Positions 54,632 to 64,000 of a stretch of DNA of 64,000 bases are shown in pieces. Position 1 is the first letter of the stretch; the number at the start of each line of letters is the position of its first letter. A program made the translations under genes and the position numbers. Under the pieces are notes generated by a model, which saw only the letters and a program-made list of their open reading frames with translations, was not told the DNA's origin and did no database searches. This DNA is from Thereva unica (lineage: Eukaryota; Arthropoda; Insecta; Diptera; Therevidae), in NCBI GenBank assembly GCA_949987705.1, contig OX465281.1:192187112-192251111 (forward strand), written 5' to 3'.

Positions 54632-54893
54632 CTAATCTATCAATTACCTAGTTTATAGCAGAAAAATTAAATCGATTTAACTCAAAGTTACGTCGAAATT
54701 TCGAATTAGCGTATAAACGGGTATTTTTTATAAAACGGGTTCTTACAAATACATTCTTATAACTATGGCTTAAGCCGAAACATTTCGGTTTAAGCCATAA
54801 TTCGAATTACCTCGTTTATAGGGTAAAAATTTTTGGATGATCCATAATTCGAATTATTTTGGGAGTAGCTATAAACTAGGTAAGTGATTAGAT
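54632..54893. mobile_element. Small foldback element
   Basis: The stem around TTACCTAGTTTATAGC at the left faces its inverse at the right. A second inner stem (GCTTAAGCCGAAACATTTCGG with GGTTTAAGCC) is in the middle. No coding capacity. Confidence 0.6.
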
Positions 54894-56111
54894 ACCGAAG
54901 TATCTATCTGTAGAAAAAAACTCTAAGGGGCCAGAGCACGACTATATCGACAAATTCCAAATTTTCCTTATGCCCCAGCTCAAGATCCTGTTCCAGCTAT
55001 TATTATTGATAAAAAAATGTTTAGTTATTTATTCGTAAAGTAGCACTACTTAATGATCGCATTTGGTATCATACTTAAGTCACATAACTCGGCAGAACAA
55101 AACCTAATATGTAATTACAAATTTCCCAATCCATTCATAGTATATTATCGAAGAAAAGCTAAACTAAGCGCAAGTCGTGGTGATTTTATGTAGGTAATAG
55201 CAGAACAATTTATAATTTTAACGCCACCTTAAAGAAACCAAAAAGGCAAATTCGCCCACAGAATCGAAGCAGCTATTGATCAACAACACTTATTTTGCAG
55301 CCAATGGAGCATATGAAAAAGATCAATAGATAACTTGCTCCTAATATACATAAAATAAAGAAAAATATATTCACGGACAAACTACTCAGAAAATGAAAAT
55401 TGAAATTCTAATGCTCATTTTAATATAAATTCTAAAAACGCAACCTGTTACATCATATTACGCTTGTCTATGCACATTTTGTTATAAATCACAAATTATT
55501 GAGGTAACTAGCTTCCGTCGTGGCAAAGAGATCACACGACGAGCTTCTCCCGGAGCATCACTCTGATAAACTCCACTTTGACGCCAGAATCCCCATTATG
55601 AAATTCGCAAAAAAAAATTGCAGGCACACACTTTTTGAAATTCTTTACTGTTCAACTGCTGTAAACACAATTCAGTATCTGCACTTGGTAGACTATTATA
55701 TTTTGTCTTATCAGATGGAAAATGATGCAGGAGCCGGTTGTTTATAAAAATAAATCAACAAGACCAGAGCAGGTAACCAGTACCTGCAACTATAAGCGCA
55801 CACTATATTACCTTTCACAGGATCCATTTCGTTATTAGCTCCTTCATTAATACTACACAATATTCCTGTGGTGCATTACTCGTAATTAAATTAGTTAAAA
55901 CAGGTAGATAAGAACAAATAAAATAACAACAAAAAACTTGTCAACAACTGCACGAAGTCGTTGGAATGAATTTAAAAAAGAACTGACAGCCTGACATTTG
56001 TTGCATACCAAACATCAGTGCTGCCAGTCATTGCTAAAAATAATATATTAAATTTGATTTTTAACAGGGGTCTCCACAAGCAACTTTACCGGCAAGATGT
56101 AGCAATTAGCT
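54894..56111. other. Mostly unassigned sequence
   Basis: No complete element. The frame at 55520-55747 has no recognised motif. It contains the candidate anillin first exon at 55812-55827 (minus). Confidence 0.4.
55812..55827 (-). CDS. scra: Candidate first coding exon of the anillin-like gene
   Basis: On the minus strand ATGGATCCTGTGAAAG precedes a GTAATA donor. It would encode MDPVK and end in phase 1, which exactly suits the 49375 exon (two bases, then codons). Known anillins often start MDP. With it the five exons total 4,194 bases, a whole number of codons. The evidence is short, so another start is possible. Confidence 0.35.
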
Positions 56112-56518
56112 GCGTTCCATTGGGAAATTTTTTCTACTCCCGAGTACATGACCAATGGAACGCGATTTTTGATATAAGAAGTAACCCTTGACATCACCTC
56201 AAAATAGTTATTTAGAATTTTAACAGCTGGGTTGTAAAGGAAAATTTAAAGAAATGGTATAATTTACATAATTTATTTTATTCACTTCAAACTGTTACTT
56301 GTTTTGTTTACTTTCAAAATACCCCATATAAATTAATCTGACAGTTTATTTTAACTGACAAAAACAAAAAGCCATCTATTTTTACCTAGCTAAAGCTTGA
56401 AAATCTGGCGGAAATTTTATGCGTTTCTACTAGGAGTGAAATCCCCCAAAACAAGAGCAGGGGTAGTTGGAGGTCGTCGGGAGTACTCCGGAGTAGCAAA
56501 TATCGCCCAATGGAACGC
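56112..56518. mobile_element. MITE with GCGTTCCATTGG ends
   Basis: GCGTTCCATTGG at the left and its inverse at the right; inner words GAGTACTCCGGAGTAGC and CCCGAGTACATGA pair partly. No duplication was resolved. Confidence 0.6.
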
Positions 56519-56889
56519 ACGTATTAATGCCATTTCAAGAAAAAATAACCGTGGGGACACAGAAATATGTTCGAGAATATTATCCTAAAAAAGCAGAGCA
56601 AATACATACATACATAGGTATGTATATTAGTTTTGAGGATAGGACAGATCAGAACAGAATAAAATAGAATTGAACAGCAAGCAATTAAACGTCAAACATT
56701 TTAGAACAACTTTGAATAGAAATTCTAATGAACGCTTTTTTGTTCTACAACTTCCGTTGTCAAAATTTCATATTCACATCTGTCAAAACTATAAAAAAAC
56801 AACAACAAAAAAATCTTGTCCAAAACGGTCCCTGAAAATATCGAGAACAAAAATGTAAAGTTTAGAACTATTTAGAACAACTTAATGAA

Positions 56890-57319
56890 CACCAACGTAC
56901 AACGCGATGCTATAAACCGTAGATGGTTCAACGTAGATCTTCTGCGGGAGAGCGTTAAAAAGCGGGAAATTGCTGGAAACCTACAACAAATATTAAACCA
57001 GCACAACGTTTCTGACGACACAAATATTGAAGAGCTGTGGAGTAGAACAAAGGGCGCAATATTGAGGGCTGCGGAAACGAGCATCGGTTATGTCCAAAGA
57101 AACCAGCAACACTGGATCTCGGACACAACCTGGCAAAAAATAGAACGCAGGAGAGCCTTCAAAAATAAAGTAAACTCTACAAGCGACCCTGAAAGACGTT
57201 ACCAACTGGAAAGGGAATACTCCCAATTACACCGCGAGGTAAAGAGAAGTGTCCGGCGTGATAAAAGGCAGCAGATAAATGAGCTCGCAGAAAAAGCGGC
57301 AAACACAGGCAACAGTAAG
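56890..57319 (+). mobile_element. Internal RTE-like LINE fragment
   Basis: Matches 42498-42925 of the larger copy, encoding DAINRRWFNVDLLRES, SIGYVQRNQQHWISDTTWQK and REVKRSVRRDKRQQINELAE. It stays in frame where the 41390 copy has lost four bases. It begins and ends abruptly inside unrelated sequence, unusual for a LINE insert. Confidence 0.8.
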
Positions 57320-57546
57320 GGCCGAAACACATCCAGGCTGGCTTTAAAGCTCGTCTCTCAAAGCTTTCCTTGAGGCGAGCTCTAGAGCCGTCCGCGGAAT
57401 ACTCAAAACACAATCAGGCCGGCTCATCACATTTGTCAAATTTGTAAGCGAGCATTGTGGTTCGTAAAAAGTGTAAAATATAAAAATTATTTAAAATAAA
57501 ATTATTTGGCCTGTTTTCATTGTTATTTTTTAATTATTATTATAGC

Positions 57547-57610
57547 TGCGTTTCATTTTCTTTGGAGTAGATACTCCGGCGTAGTTGGAGTAGTTGGAAA
57601 ATGAAACGCG
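57547..57610. repeat. Short hairpin, GCGTTTCATTTTC
   Basis: GCGTTTCATTTTC and its inverse (GAAAATGAAACGC) surround GGAGTAGATACTCC-type sequence, similar to the interior of 56112-56518. Confidence 0.55.
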
Positions 57611-57674
57611 TTTTTTCCTCATCTGGAGTAGTTCATATAAAAGTAAGAAGAAGAGAGAGAGAACTGCTTAAGGC

Positions 57675-58024
57675 ACCTTTACATTATATGACTTGTCATA
57701 TGACTTTACTGTCAATAAAGTCAAAGCTAACATAAAATGTCAAATGACATTTGTTTTTGACATGTCATACGACTATCTGTCAAAATTTGCTTTGAATATT
57801 TCTGTTATGACTTGTCAAAATTAACTGTGAACACAATACGAAGCAAGATAGATTATCAACTTGTAATTTTGATAGAAAAATCATATGATAAATCAAGTCA
57901 AAAAAGAGAATATTCAAAACAAAATTTGACAGAATGTCGTATGTCATGTCAAAAGCAAATGTCATTGTTAGGTTTGACTTCATTGACAGTAAAGTCATAT
58001 GACAAGTCATATAATGTAAAGGTA
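57675..58024. mobile_element. Harbinger-type MITE, TTA-flanked, just upstream of the Myb/SANT gene
   Basis: Ends AGGCACCTTTACATTATATG and the inverse, with the stem continuing through GACTTGTCATATGAC and GACTTTACTGTCAA. TTA flanks it (57672-57674 and 58025-58027). It ends less than 60 bases before the ATG at 58081, so it is in the promoter or 5' UTR region. Confidence 0.75.
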
Positions 58025-58080
58025 CCTTTAGTAACTGTCAAGTGTCGGTTTAAGACAATTTTATTTTAATTGATTCGGAA

Positions 58081-58083
58081 ATG
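58081..58083 (+). CDS. Myb/SANT-like gene, first coding exon (start codon only)
   Basis: ATG followed by a GTAAGTTT donor; intron 58084-58151 ends TTTATTAG. Splitting off only the ATG is unusual but keeps the frame of the next exon. Confidence 0.5.
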
Positions 58084-58151
58084 GTAAGTTTTAAAACAAA
58101 ATAATATGTTATAAGCTCATTATCATACTTTTATTTGTTTATGTTTATTAG

Positions 58152-58304
58152 GCGCAAGCGAAAGTAGTGAAAAATTGGACATACGAAGAGGGAAAGGCGC
58201 TTATTAATATTTATAAAGACAGAATGAACGAGATAAATCGCTTAAAAAATAAAAAAGAAATATGGAAAATTATTTTAAGCGACCTGGAAAGCATGAATGT
58301 TTTG
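58152..58304 (+). CDS. Myb/SANT-like DNA-binding gene, exon 2
   Basis: Encodes AQAKVVKNWTYEEGKALINI and then KKEIWKIILSDLESMNVL. The NWTYEE...LI...W..I pattern is the first part of a Myb/SANT-like (trihelix-type) DNA-binding domain, expected in the nucleus. Donor GTAAGA at 58305; intron 58305-58369 ends ACATTTATAG. Such proteins accompany the transposase in PIF/Harbinger elements but also occur as host genes. Confidence 0.7.
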
Positions 58305-58369
58305 GTAAGATTAATAAAAAACATAATTTACTTAGAGAATTCAGTAAAATCCATTTTCAACATTTATAG

Positions 58370-58416
58370 ACTAGTCCTACTACTGAAGAAAATGTTCAGT
58401 CAAAGTGGAAGACTTT
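58370..58416 (+). pseudogene. Myb/SANT-like gene, 5' part of exon 3, cut by a retrotransposon
   Basis: Encodes TSPTTEENVQSKWKT and stops mid-codon at the LTR of element 2. The exon resumes at 62959 after the duplicated ACTTT. The VQSKWKTL...YRAYK reading, the third helix of the Myb/SANT domain, is exact if the inserted DNA and one target copy are skipped. The gene cannot make its protein in this allele unless the insert is spliced out. Confidence 0.8.
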
Positions 58417-58668
58417 ATAGCGGTGGCGGTAGAGAGGATTACCGGAGGAAAAGAGAATGTTTATCTTTACACTTTAATAACAAAAGATAAATTCACATTT
58501 AATAACTATTACAAAGAATAATAAATATAATTCAAGTTTAATAGATTCGCTTTAAAAAACAGCGCGCGTCTTCTTGGCTTCGTTTTCAAGTGACAAGTGT
58601 TTTCTTCTTCTTCTTTTTTCTTCGCTTAAACTTTGTGTGTGCTGGCAAAATACTTCTGTGCTGCCACA
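58417..58668 (-). repeat. 3' LTR of element 2
   Basis: In element orientation it starts TGTGGCAGCAC and ends CCACCGCTAT. The internal edge adjoins the purine tract CAGGGGGGAGTAT (minus strand, 58669-58681). Confidence 0.88.
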
Positions 58669-58690
58669 ATACTCCCCCCTGTGGAAAAAA

Positions 58691-61600
58691 TCATCTGAAA
58701 CGTACTGGAAGCCTTATAGTTCTTCCTGCTTTTGTCGCTGTGCTTTTTAATGCTGGTTTCAGGTGGGGCAACGTTTTGGATGCAATCTGCGTATCCTGTT
58801 TTGCTGGTGCACGTATCCTGTTTTCGCTCTCCAAAAATGCTGGTTTCACGCGATCTACAGATACTCGTGAATTTCGTCCGTTAACGTCGACTTCAAAACA
58901 TTTTTCATGGCGTTTAATTATCCTAAAAGGTCCATCATATGGTGATTCTAGAGGTGCACGTACCTTGTCGTTTCTTACAAACACATGTGTGCTGTGCTCT
59001 AGTGCTGGATGAACGAATGGTTTCGCTGTAGCATGATGTGATGTCTGTTGAGGGCGAAGATCGGCCATTTTCCTTCTTAATTCTTTGACAAACTCCGTCT
59101 GGTCCATTGCTTTTGCGTCTGGATCCTTAATGAATCCACCAGGTAATGTTAACGGGCATCCATAAACCAATTCTGCCGCGGTTGCTGATATGTCCTCTTT
59201 ATAAGTGGAGCGTAACCCTAACATTACGTAAGGTAGTGTGTTTGTCCAGTCAGTACTGTTGTGAGATTTTAAGGCGGCCTTTAATGTTCGATGCCATCTT
59301 TCTATCAATCCGTTTCCCTGAGGATGATAGGGTGTTGTTGTGATGTGCTTGATTCCCAATACTTTCGTCACCTCTTTGAATATGTTGGAAGTAAATTGTC
59401 GTCCCATATCGGTAGTTACTTTTAACGGTATTCCATATCTTGATATCCATCCTGAAATGAATGCCTTTGCTACTGCTTCAGCTGAGATGTCCAGTAAAGG
59501 AATAGCCTCTGGCCATCTGCTAAATCGATCTATTATAGTGAGTATATAGCGGAAACCCTCGGATGACGGAAGTGGGCCGACTATGTCCACGTTAACATGT
59601 TCAAATCTCTTATCAACGAGCGGATACTTAGCAGGAATAGTTTTTGTATGGCGTTGTGTCTTGACTCTTTGGCATTGGATGCAGTTTTGTACCATTGATT
59701 TGATTGTTTTCGACATGTGGTTCCATACGAAGCGTTCCGCGACTAACCTTTTTGTTGCCTTATATCCTGGATGTGACAGATTGTGAAGCTTATTGATGAC
59801 ATCTTTCCTGTGTCCTTCTGGTACCCACGGTCGAATTTTTCGTTGCGAGGTATCACAATATAATTTCGCAGTTGTTTCCGGTACGTCGAAGGGCTGGAGG
59901 CGAAGTGAAGTGGCTTGGCTATTGTTTAACAGTTTTTGTAATTCCGCATCCTCTTCTTGATCCCGTGCGAGTTTCTGGAATTCTATAATGTTACTGTTGG
60001 TGTCAAGTGTGTTAATTCTTGATAACAGGTCGGCTACACAATTTTTTTCTCCATTTACATGTTCCATGTCGGTAGTGTATTGTCCTATGTAATCCAATTG
60101 GCGTGCCTGTCGTGGGGAGGCTTTATCTGGATTTTGTTTGAAGGCGAAAATTAACGGTTTGTGGTCCGTTATTATTGTAGTTGTACGTCCTTCGATGTCG
60201 TGCCGAAAATGCTTAACTCCTTGGTATGCTGCTGTCAGTTCCCTGTCGTATGTGCTATACCGAAGCTGTGGTTTGGTCAGTTTTTCCGAGTAGAAACCTA
60301 ATGGTTGGAGTTCATTTTTTATTAACTGGTGTAATGCGGCTCCTACCGCTCGGCTTGATGCATCCACGAATAAAAATAATCTTGCACCTGGAATTGGATA
60401 TGCTAACATTGTAGCGTCTGCTAATTGATTCTTGCATTCGGTGAAAGCTTGTTCGGTTTCAGTCGTCCATTTTATGGCTGACTTGTCATTTTTTTTATTG
60501 CCGGATATTAGTTTCTGGAGTAACATCTGGTTCTCGACGGCGTGAGGGATAAACTTCCTGTAGAAATTTATCATTGCTAGGAACCTTTTTAGTTGACACG
60601 CTTGCTCTGGCTTTTGAAAACGACGGATTGCTTCAACCTTTTCCTTGGGAGGTTTAATACCAGTAGCTGTGACTGTATGTCCTAAGAAATTTATTTCTTC
60701 CTTTCCTAACTCGCATTTTGAAACATTTATTGTTAAACCGTACTCTCTTAATTTTTTGAAGACGATATGTAGGTGTTCTTCGTGTTCCTTTATGTTAGAT
60801 GATGCGATTAGTAAATCATCTACGTATGGGAATATGAAATCCATGCCTAGGAATATCTGTTGGATGTGTCTCTGAAACGTCTGTGCGGCGTTTCGTAATC
60901 CGAATGTCATAAATCGGAATTCATACAATCCAAATGGAGTTGTTATGGCGGTTTTTGGAATGTCTTCCGGAGCAATTGGAATTTGGTGGTACGCCTTTTG
61001 GAGGTCTATTTTTGAAAATAATGTTTTTCCTACTAAAATTGAAGTCATGTCATTGATGAATGGTAACGGATACCTATCGGGAATTGTTTTGGCGTTTAGT
61101 GCTCTATAATCTCCGCATGGTCGCCATTGTCCGTTTGGTTTCATTACTAAATGTAATGGGCTTGCCCAGGGACTCTTTGACGGTTGACATATTCCTTTTT
61201 CCATTAAAAATCTGAATTCCTCTTTTGCGGCTTTAAATTTTTCCGGGTTCAATCTTCTTGGACGAGCAGAAACTGGAGTACCATTTGTTTGTATGTAATG
61301 TAGCACTTTTGTGTGTTTCGCCTCTTTGTTATCGCTCAGGATGGTTATGTCCTTGTATTCGCTGATTATTTTTGAGAAAGCATCTTCTCTGTTAAAACTG
61401 CAAATGCTATGTATGATGTGATTTGCTGCGATGCCTTTTATTTCCAATTTTGTTTGATTATCTATCAACGTATCTCTGCGTGAATCCACTAAAAGGTCAT
61501 GAGCCTTCAAAAAATCTAAACCTATTATTGGGGTTTCCACTTCGGCTATAACAAAAGTCCATGTATATGGTCTACGTAGTCCAATATTTAGGTGGAGCAC

Positions 61601-61837
61601 TTTTTTTCCGTATGTTTTTATGGGTGTCCCGTTTGCGGCAAAAAGTTGGAATGCTGTTGGTTGGTGTTGTGAAGCAACTGTCTTTTGAGCTGTCGTGGCT
61701 GGTAAAACGGAGATATCGGCGCCTGTGTCGATCAAGAATTTTGTTTTGTGTTTGCTGTCTTTTATGAATATCCTACAAATTTGTTTAGCTGGACCACCTC
61801 CGTAGGATTTAGGTGGCCGGCCTTTTTTTAGTTTTTT
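58691..61837 (-). CDS. Pol of element 2: protease-RT-RNase H-integrase
   Basis: An uninterrupted frame of over 1,000 residues, entered by -1 frameshift at 61837-61831. Protease: [13 protein letters not shown]. Reverse transcriptase: [14 protein letters not shown] and catalytic YVDD in [11 protein letters not shown]. RNase [14 protein letters not shown] and TDHKPL. Integrase: HHCC finger (HNLSHPG...CIQCQ), then [18 protein letters not shown] and [12 protein letters not shown] for the D,D,E triad. The C-terminus is basic ([20 protein letters not shown]). Every catalytic position I can check is present, so this may encode active enzymes. The frame is also open upstream of the slippery site, overlapping the gag end. 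Confidence 0.93.
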   Translation of the reverse strand, partial: KKLKKGRPPKSYGGGPAKQICRIFIKDSKHKTKFLIDTGADISVLPATTAQKTVASQHQPTAFQLFAANGTPIKTYGKKVLHLNIGLRRPYTWTFVIAEVETPIIGLDFLKAHDLLVDSRRDTLIDNQTKLEIKGIAANHIIHSICSFNREDAFSKIISEYKDITILSDNKEAKHTKVLHYIQTNGTPVSARPRRLNPEKFKAAKEEFRFLMEKGICQPSKSPWASPLHLVMKPNGQWRPCGDYRALNAKTIPDRYPLPFINDMTSILVGKTLFSKIDLQKAYHQIPIAPEDIPKTAITTPFGLYEFRFMTFGLRNAAQTFQRHIQQIFLGMDFIFPYVDDLLIASSNIKEHEEHLHIVFKKLREYGLTINVSKCELGKEEINFLGHTVTATGIKPPKEKVEAIRRFQKPEQACQLKRFLAMINFYRKFIPHAVENQMLLQKLISGNKKNDKSAIKWTTETEQAFTECKNQLADATMLAYPIPGARLFLFVDASSRAVGAALHQLIKNELQPLGFYSEKLTKPQLRYSTYDRELTAAYQGVKHFRHDIEGRTTTIITDHKPLIFAFKQNPDKASPRQARQLDYIGQYTTDMEHVNGEKNCVADLLSRINTLDTNSNIIEFQKLARDQEEDAELQKLLNNSQATSLRLQPFDVPETTAKLYCDTSQRKIRPWVPEGHRKDVINKLHNLSHPGYKATKRLVAERFVWNHMSKTIKSMVQNCIQCQRVKTQRHTKTIPAKYPLVDKRFEHVNVDIVGPLPSSEGFRYILTIIDRFSRWPEAIPLLDISAEAVAKAFISGWISRYGIPLKVTTDMGRQFTSNIFKEVTKVLGIKHITTTPYHPQGNGLIERWHRTLKAALKSHNSTDWTNTLPYVMLGLRSTYKEDISATAAELVYGCPLTLPGGFIKDPDAKAMDQTEFVKELRRKMADLRPQQTSHHATAKPFVHPALEHSTHVFVRNDKVRAPLESPYDGPFRIIKRHEKCFEVDVNGRNSRVSVDRVKPAFLESENRIRAPAKQDTQIASKTLPHLKPALKSTATKAGRTIRLPVRFR

Positions 61838-62622
61838 AGTATAGCACTGTTGTTGTTGTATGCACATGGCTGTTTGCATTTTTTGGCCTTGTCGCCAAAT
61901 TTGTAGTGGTACCAACATTTTGATATATCGACTCGGTTTCGGCTTGTTGACCTGCTACGTTGGTGTTTTTTGTCTGCCTGTGCTAGGAGCTGCTGAACCT
62001 TTTTGGTCAACTGTGAGATTTCTTGTCGGAGAAGTATGGTGTCATTCCCTGCGGGTGGTGTTCCCAGTTGAGTCACTACGGAACAATGAAAATCTCCTAT
62101 TTCCATTATGCGATCGGCTAACTTTGCTAAACCTGAAAGATCTTCGTTAGATGCTTGTAATATAGCTCGTACCTGATTTGGAAGTCTTTGAAGCCAAAGA
62201 GATTTTAAAAATTCGCTGTTGATTTGTGTTCCGCCTAAGTCTCGTAATTCATTTAGAAGTTGGGACGGCTTTTTGTCCCCTAAATCAACTTCCGATAGCA
62301 ATTTCTTTATTTTCTTTTCCTCGCTGTCCCCAAAACGTTCCAGGATGATGTTTTTTAAATTGTCATATTTTCCTTGTTCGGGTGGTGACAAAATGGCCTC
62401 TGAAACTTGTGCTAAAATTTTGGATTCTATGGCGCTTACGACGGTGTTGAATTTTGTTACATCGGTTTTGATGCCACCGACAGAAAATTGCGCCTCTATT
62501 TGAGCGAACCATATTTTTGGTTGTTCATACCAAAATGGTGGTATTTTAATGGCCACGCGAGTTATTTGCGCTGTTTTCTCCTCCCCGGTATCGTTGGGCT
62601 TTTCTTCCCGTTTATCTTCCAT
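61828..62622 (-). CDS. Gag of element 2 (CsRn1-type)
   Basis: 264 residues from ATG at 62622. A charged N-terminus ([19 protein letters not shown]), then a capsid-like region ([47 protein letters not shown]), and a basic C-terminus ([13 protein letters not shown]). The zinc motif [18 protein letters not shown] has the form CX2HX9CX3C, as in element 1 and the CsRn1 clade. Ends with AAA AAC TAA at the frameshift site. It should form the virus-like particle and package the RNA. Confidence 0.9.
   Translation of the reverse strand: MEDKREEKPNDTGEEKTAQITRVAIKIPPFWYEQPKIWFAQIEAQFSVGGIKTDVTKFNTVVSAIESKILAQVSEAILSPPEQGKYDNLKNIILERFGDSEEKKIKKLLSEVDLGDKKPSQLLNELRDLGGTQINSEFLKSLWLQRLPNQVRAILQASNEDLSGLAKLADRIMEIGDFHCSVVTQLGTPPAGNDTILLRQEISQLTKKVQQLLAQADKKHQRSRSTSRNRVDISKCWYHYKFGDKAKKCKQPCAYNNNSAILKN
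61831..61837 (-). promoter_or_regulatory. -1 frameshift heptamer A AAA AAC at the gag stop of element 2
   Basis: Exactly the same arrangement as element 1: the heptamer is the last coding part of gag, TAA follows, and the -1 frame runs into pol. Confidence 0.78.
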
Positions 62623-62686
62623 GCCAATTTTTAACTATTTTTTTGTACACGCGATTTTTTTAAAACTGTTTTCGCGTCGCGGTTTA

Positions 62687-62697
62687 CGGGGTCACCA
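62687..62697 (-). promoter_or_regulatory. Primer binding site of element 2
   Basis: On the minus strand TGGTGACCCCG follows the 5' LTR after four bases: 11 of 13 positions of the tRNA-Trp complement used by element 1, then TA in place of AC. Confidence 0.7.
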
Positions 62698-62701
62698 CTT
62701 T

Positions 62702-62953
62702 ATAGCTGTGGCGGTAGAGAGGATTACCGGAGGAAAAGAGAATGTTTATCTTTACACTTTAATAACAAAAGATAAATTCACATTTAATAACTATTACAAA
62801 GAATAATAAATATAATTCAAGTTTAATAGATTCGCTTTAAAAAACAGCGCGCGTCTTCTTGGCTTCGTTTTCAAGTGACAAGTGTTTTCTTCTTCTTCTT
62901 TTTTCTTCGCTTAAACTTTGTGTGTGCTGGCAAAATACTTCTGTGCTGCCACA
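62702..62953 (-). repeat. 5' LTR of element 2
   Basis: 252 bp, one base different by eye from the 3' LTR. Note that the four bases inside it (CTTT on the + strand) resemble the target copy, so its inner boundary rests on the reading-frame evidence. Confidence 0.85.
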
Positions 62954-62958
62954 ACTTT

Positions 62959-63371
62959 GTACCGAGCATACAAGTCCGCGAAAGACAGAGGTACCGGTAC
63001 CAGCACATCAAAATTCGTTTTTTTGGACGAAATGGATGATATATTCCACACGAACCCTCTTATGAGTTCTCCGCATGTCGTGACTGCGGGTGTGGAGCGA
63101 ACTGCAGTTATTAGCGCGGAACCACAAGAGCCAGATCAAGAAAATACAGAACTTGAACAAACTGACGTTAGGAAAAAGCCAAGGAAAAAAAAACAGAAAC
63201 TTTCCTGGACACAAAAAAAAATATTACGAACAAAAAAGTAAATATTATTCTGATAGATTGAAGGAAAAAACCAAAAAAAGGGAATTTTTACAACAATTCC
63301 TATGTGATAAAGAAGAGGCGAAGGAAAGGAGACATAAAGAGCTTTTAAACGCCCTAAAACCTAAAAATTAG
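62959..63371 (+). pseudogene. Myb/SANT-like gene, 3' part of the split exon
   Basis: Continues the SANT domain with YRAYKSAKDRGTGTSTSKF, then FVFLDEMDDIFHTNPL, an acidic linker (EPQEPDQENTELEQT), a lysine-rich stretch (RKKPRKKKQK) and a charged helix (DRLKEKTKKREFLQQF, EEAKERRHKELL) ending LKPKN. The frame changes by one base near the A9 run 63213-63221: before it the frame would end at 63241, after it another frame reads to the stop at 63371. Both sides look coding, so a single-base change or a sequence error is likely. Confidence 0.7.
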
Positions 63372-63744
63372 ACTTAAGACATATTTTTTTAGTTGTTTAT
63401 TAAACCTATGAATTTATTTATCTCATTTATATTATGTTTACTTTTGAATTTTATTATTGTTATTTTGAAGACTGAAGTTATTTTAATTTTTATTACACTG
63501 TAAATATATATTTTCTTATTTATTTATTTTAAGCCTGTGAATTTATTTATCGCATTAAGATTATGTTTATTTTAGAATGTGAATTTATTTTATTGCTGTT
63601 ATTTTGGAGACTGAGATTATTTTATTTTATTTATTATGAATATACATTTCAATTAAATGCAATACTTTTATTTTCTTATTTTATAATATTTATTTATGTG
63701 GTATAATCTATTTAATAAAATCAATTTTTAAAATATATTGTATT
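63372..63744. other. AT-rich spacer between convergent genes
   Basis: TTTATTTAT-type sequence with AATAAA signals on both strands (for example near 63714). No gene. Confidence 0.5.
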
Positions 63745-63990
63745 TAATATAATGCAAATCTTTCTTCTACAACCACATATTTTTATCAGGCGGAAAAGTT
63801 CCTTGAATTGGAAATCGGTGTATTCTTCGATTAATTCTTTAAAATTTTCTAAGCGCACTTTTCTTATGAAGTTGTCATCTGATTAAGAAGGACGAGAAGA
63901 TGATGAGGAAATTACTAAATCTAAGTCACTATTGGAATACTCGTACCCAATGAGGCATTACCATTATAGAAGATTCTCTCTAATAAATCA
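63745..63990 (-). pseudogene. HARBI1-like (PIF/Harbinger) transposase N-terminal fragment
   Basis: The minus strand reads a serine/aspartate-rich stretch (YSNSDLDLVISSSSSRPS), one TAA, then DDNFIRKVRLENFKELIEEY and FQFKELFRL. The last part resembles the FKxHFRM segment near the start of Harbinger transposases. The rest would lie outside or be lost. Harbinger elements carry a transposase gene and a Myb-like gene, which fits its neighbour at 58081-63371. Confidence 0.4.
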
Positions 63991-64000
63991 AATTTCGTAT

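Larger units (their letters stand above)
49376..55811 (-). other. 6.4-kb candidate anillin intron 1, full of nested elements
   Basis: Between the proposed first exon and the large exon lie the nested LINE/DNA transposon cluster (49585-53600), LINE and SINE fragments (53622-54230) and a small foldback (54632-54893). 54900-55800 shows no supported gene. Confidence 0.45.
58417..62953 (-). mobile_element. Ty3/gypsy LTR retrotransposon, CsRn1-type, element 2, intact frames
   Basis: 4,537 bp on the minus strand: 252-bp LTRs, tRNA-Trp-like primer site, gag, pol and purine tract. ACTTT is duplicated (58412-58416 and 62954-62958). By eye the LTRs differ at one position (58421 against 62706). Gag and pol are without breaks, no envelope is present, and the layout matches element 1 although the proteins differ clearly. 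It sits inside an exon of the Myb/SANT-like gene. It looks recently inserted and possibly mobile. Confidence 0.93.

Noticed and set aside
1..64000. CRISPR array, bacterial operon or integron
   Set aside because: Repeats are inverted or dispersed, not spaced direct repeats; spliced genes and retrotransposons show a eukaryotic genome.

Overview
The window is AT-rich nuclear DNA of an arthropod, almost certainly an insect. It has short GT-AG introns, two recognisable animal genes, and very many transposable elements, several nested inside each other. The order cannot be fixed from sequence alone. Nothing bacterial (operons, CRISPR, Shine-Dalgarno-led genes) is present.

Host genes: (1) The last four coding exons of a peptidyl-alpha-hydroxyglycine alpha-amidating lyase (PAL) lie on the + strand at 18221-18867. 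(2) A large anillin/scraps-type cytokinesis gene lies on the - strand, from a possible first exon at 55827 to the stop at 29676. Its five exons join in frame to about 1397 codons, ending in an anillin homology region and a PH domain. Its introns hold most of the repeats between 30 and 55 kb. (3) A Myb/SANT-like DNA-binding gene (+ strand, from 58081) is split by an LTR retrotransposon. A convergent, degenerate HARBI1-like fragment sits at the right edge, so this gene may itself belong to a PIF/Harbinger transposon.

Mobile elements, left to right: a hAT-type non-autonomous element (30-1330, perfect 8-bp target duplication) carrying a Harbinger-type MITE; a long-inverted-repeat element (1539-9694) invaded by a Ty3/gypsy element of CsRn1 type (4155-9654, apparently identical LTRs, pol with two single-base frame breaks); a 2.6-kb foldback element (10732-13317); several MITEs; a CR1/Jockey-like LINE (about 21140-24028) lacking its endonuclease; a 3.05-kb DNA transposon (25147-28200) with a complete one-intron DDE-like transposase gene, exact terminal repeats and repeated subterminal motifs; a tRNA-derived SINE (31718-32182); a 4.1-kb element with about 0.87-kb terminal repeats (35652-39770) holding two further nested elements, one carrying a gag fragment; RTE-like LINE copies (40928-44935, 49585-52640 and scattered pieces); and a second CsRn1-type element (58417-62953, - strand) with 252-bp LTRs and intact gag and pol.

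Most notable: the 25147-28200 transposon, which looks intact; the shared A AAA AAC -1 frameshift signal placed exactly at the gag stop in both Ty3/gypsy elements; the exon insertion of the second element, where removing it restores the reading frame; and two elements sharing TAGTCCA termini and 3-bp target duplications.
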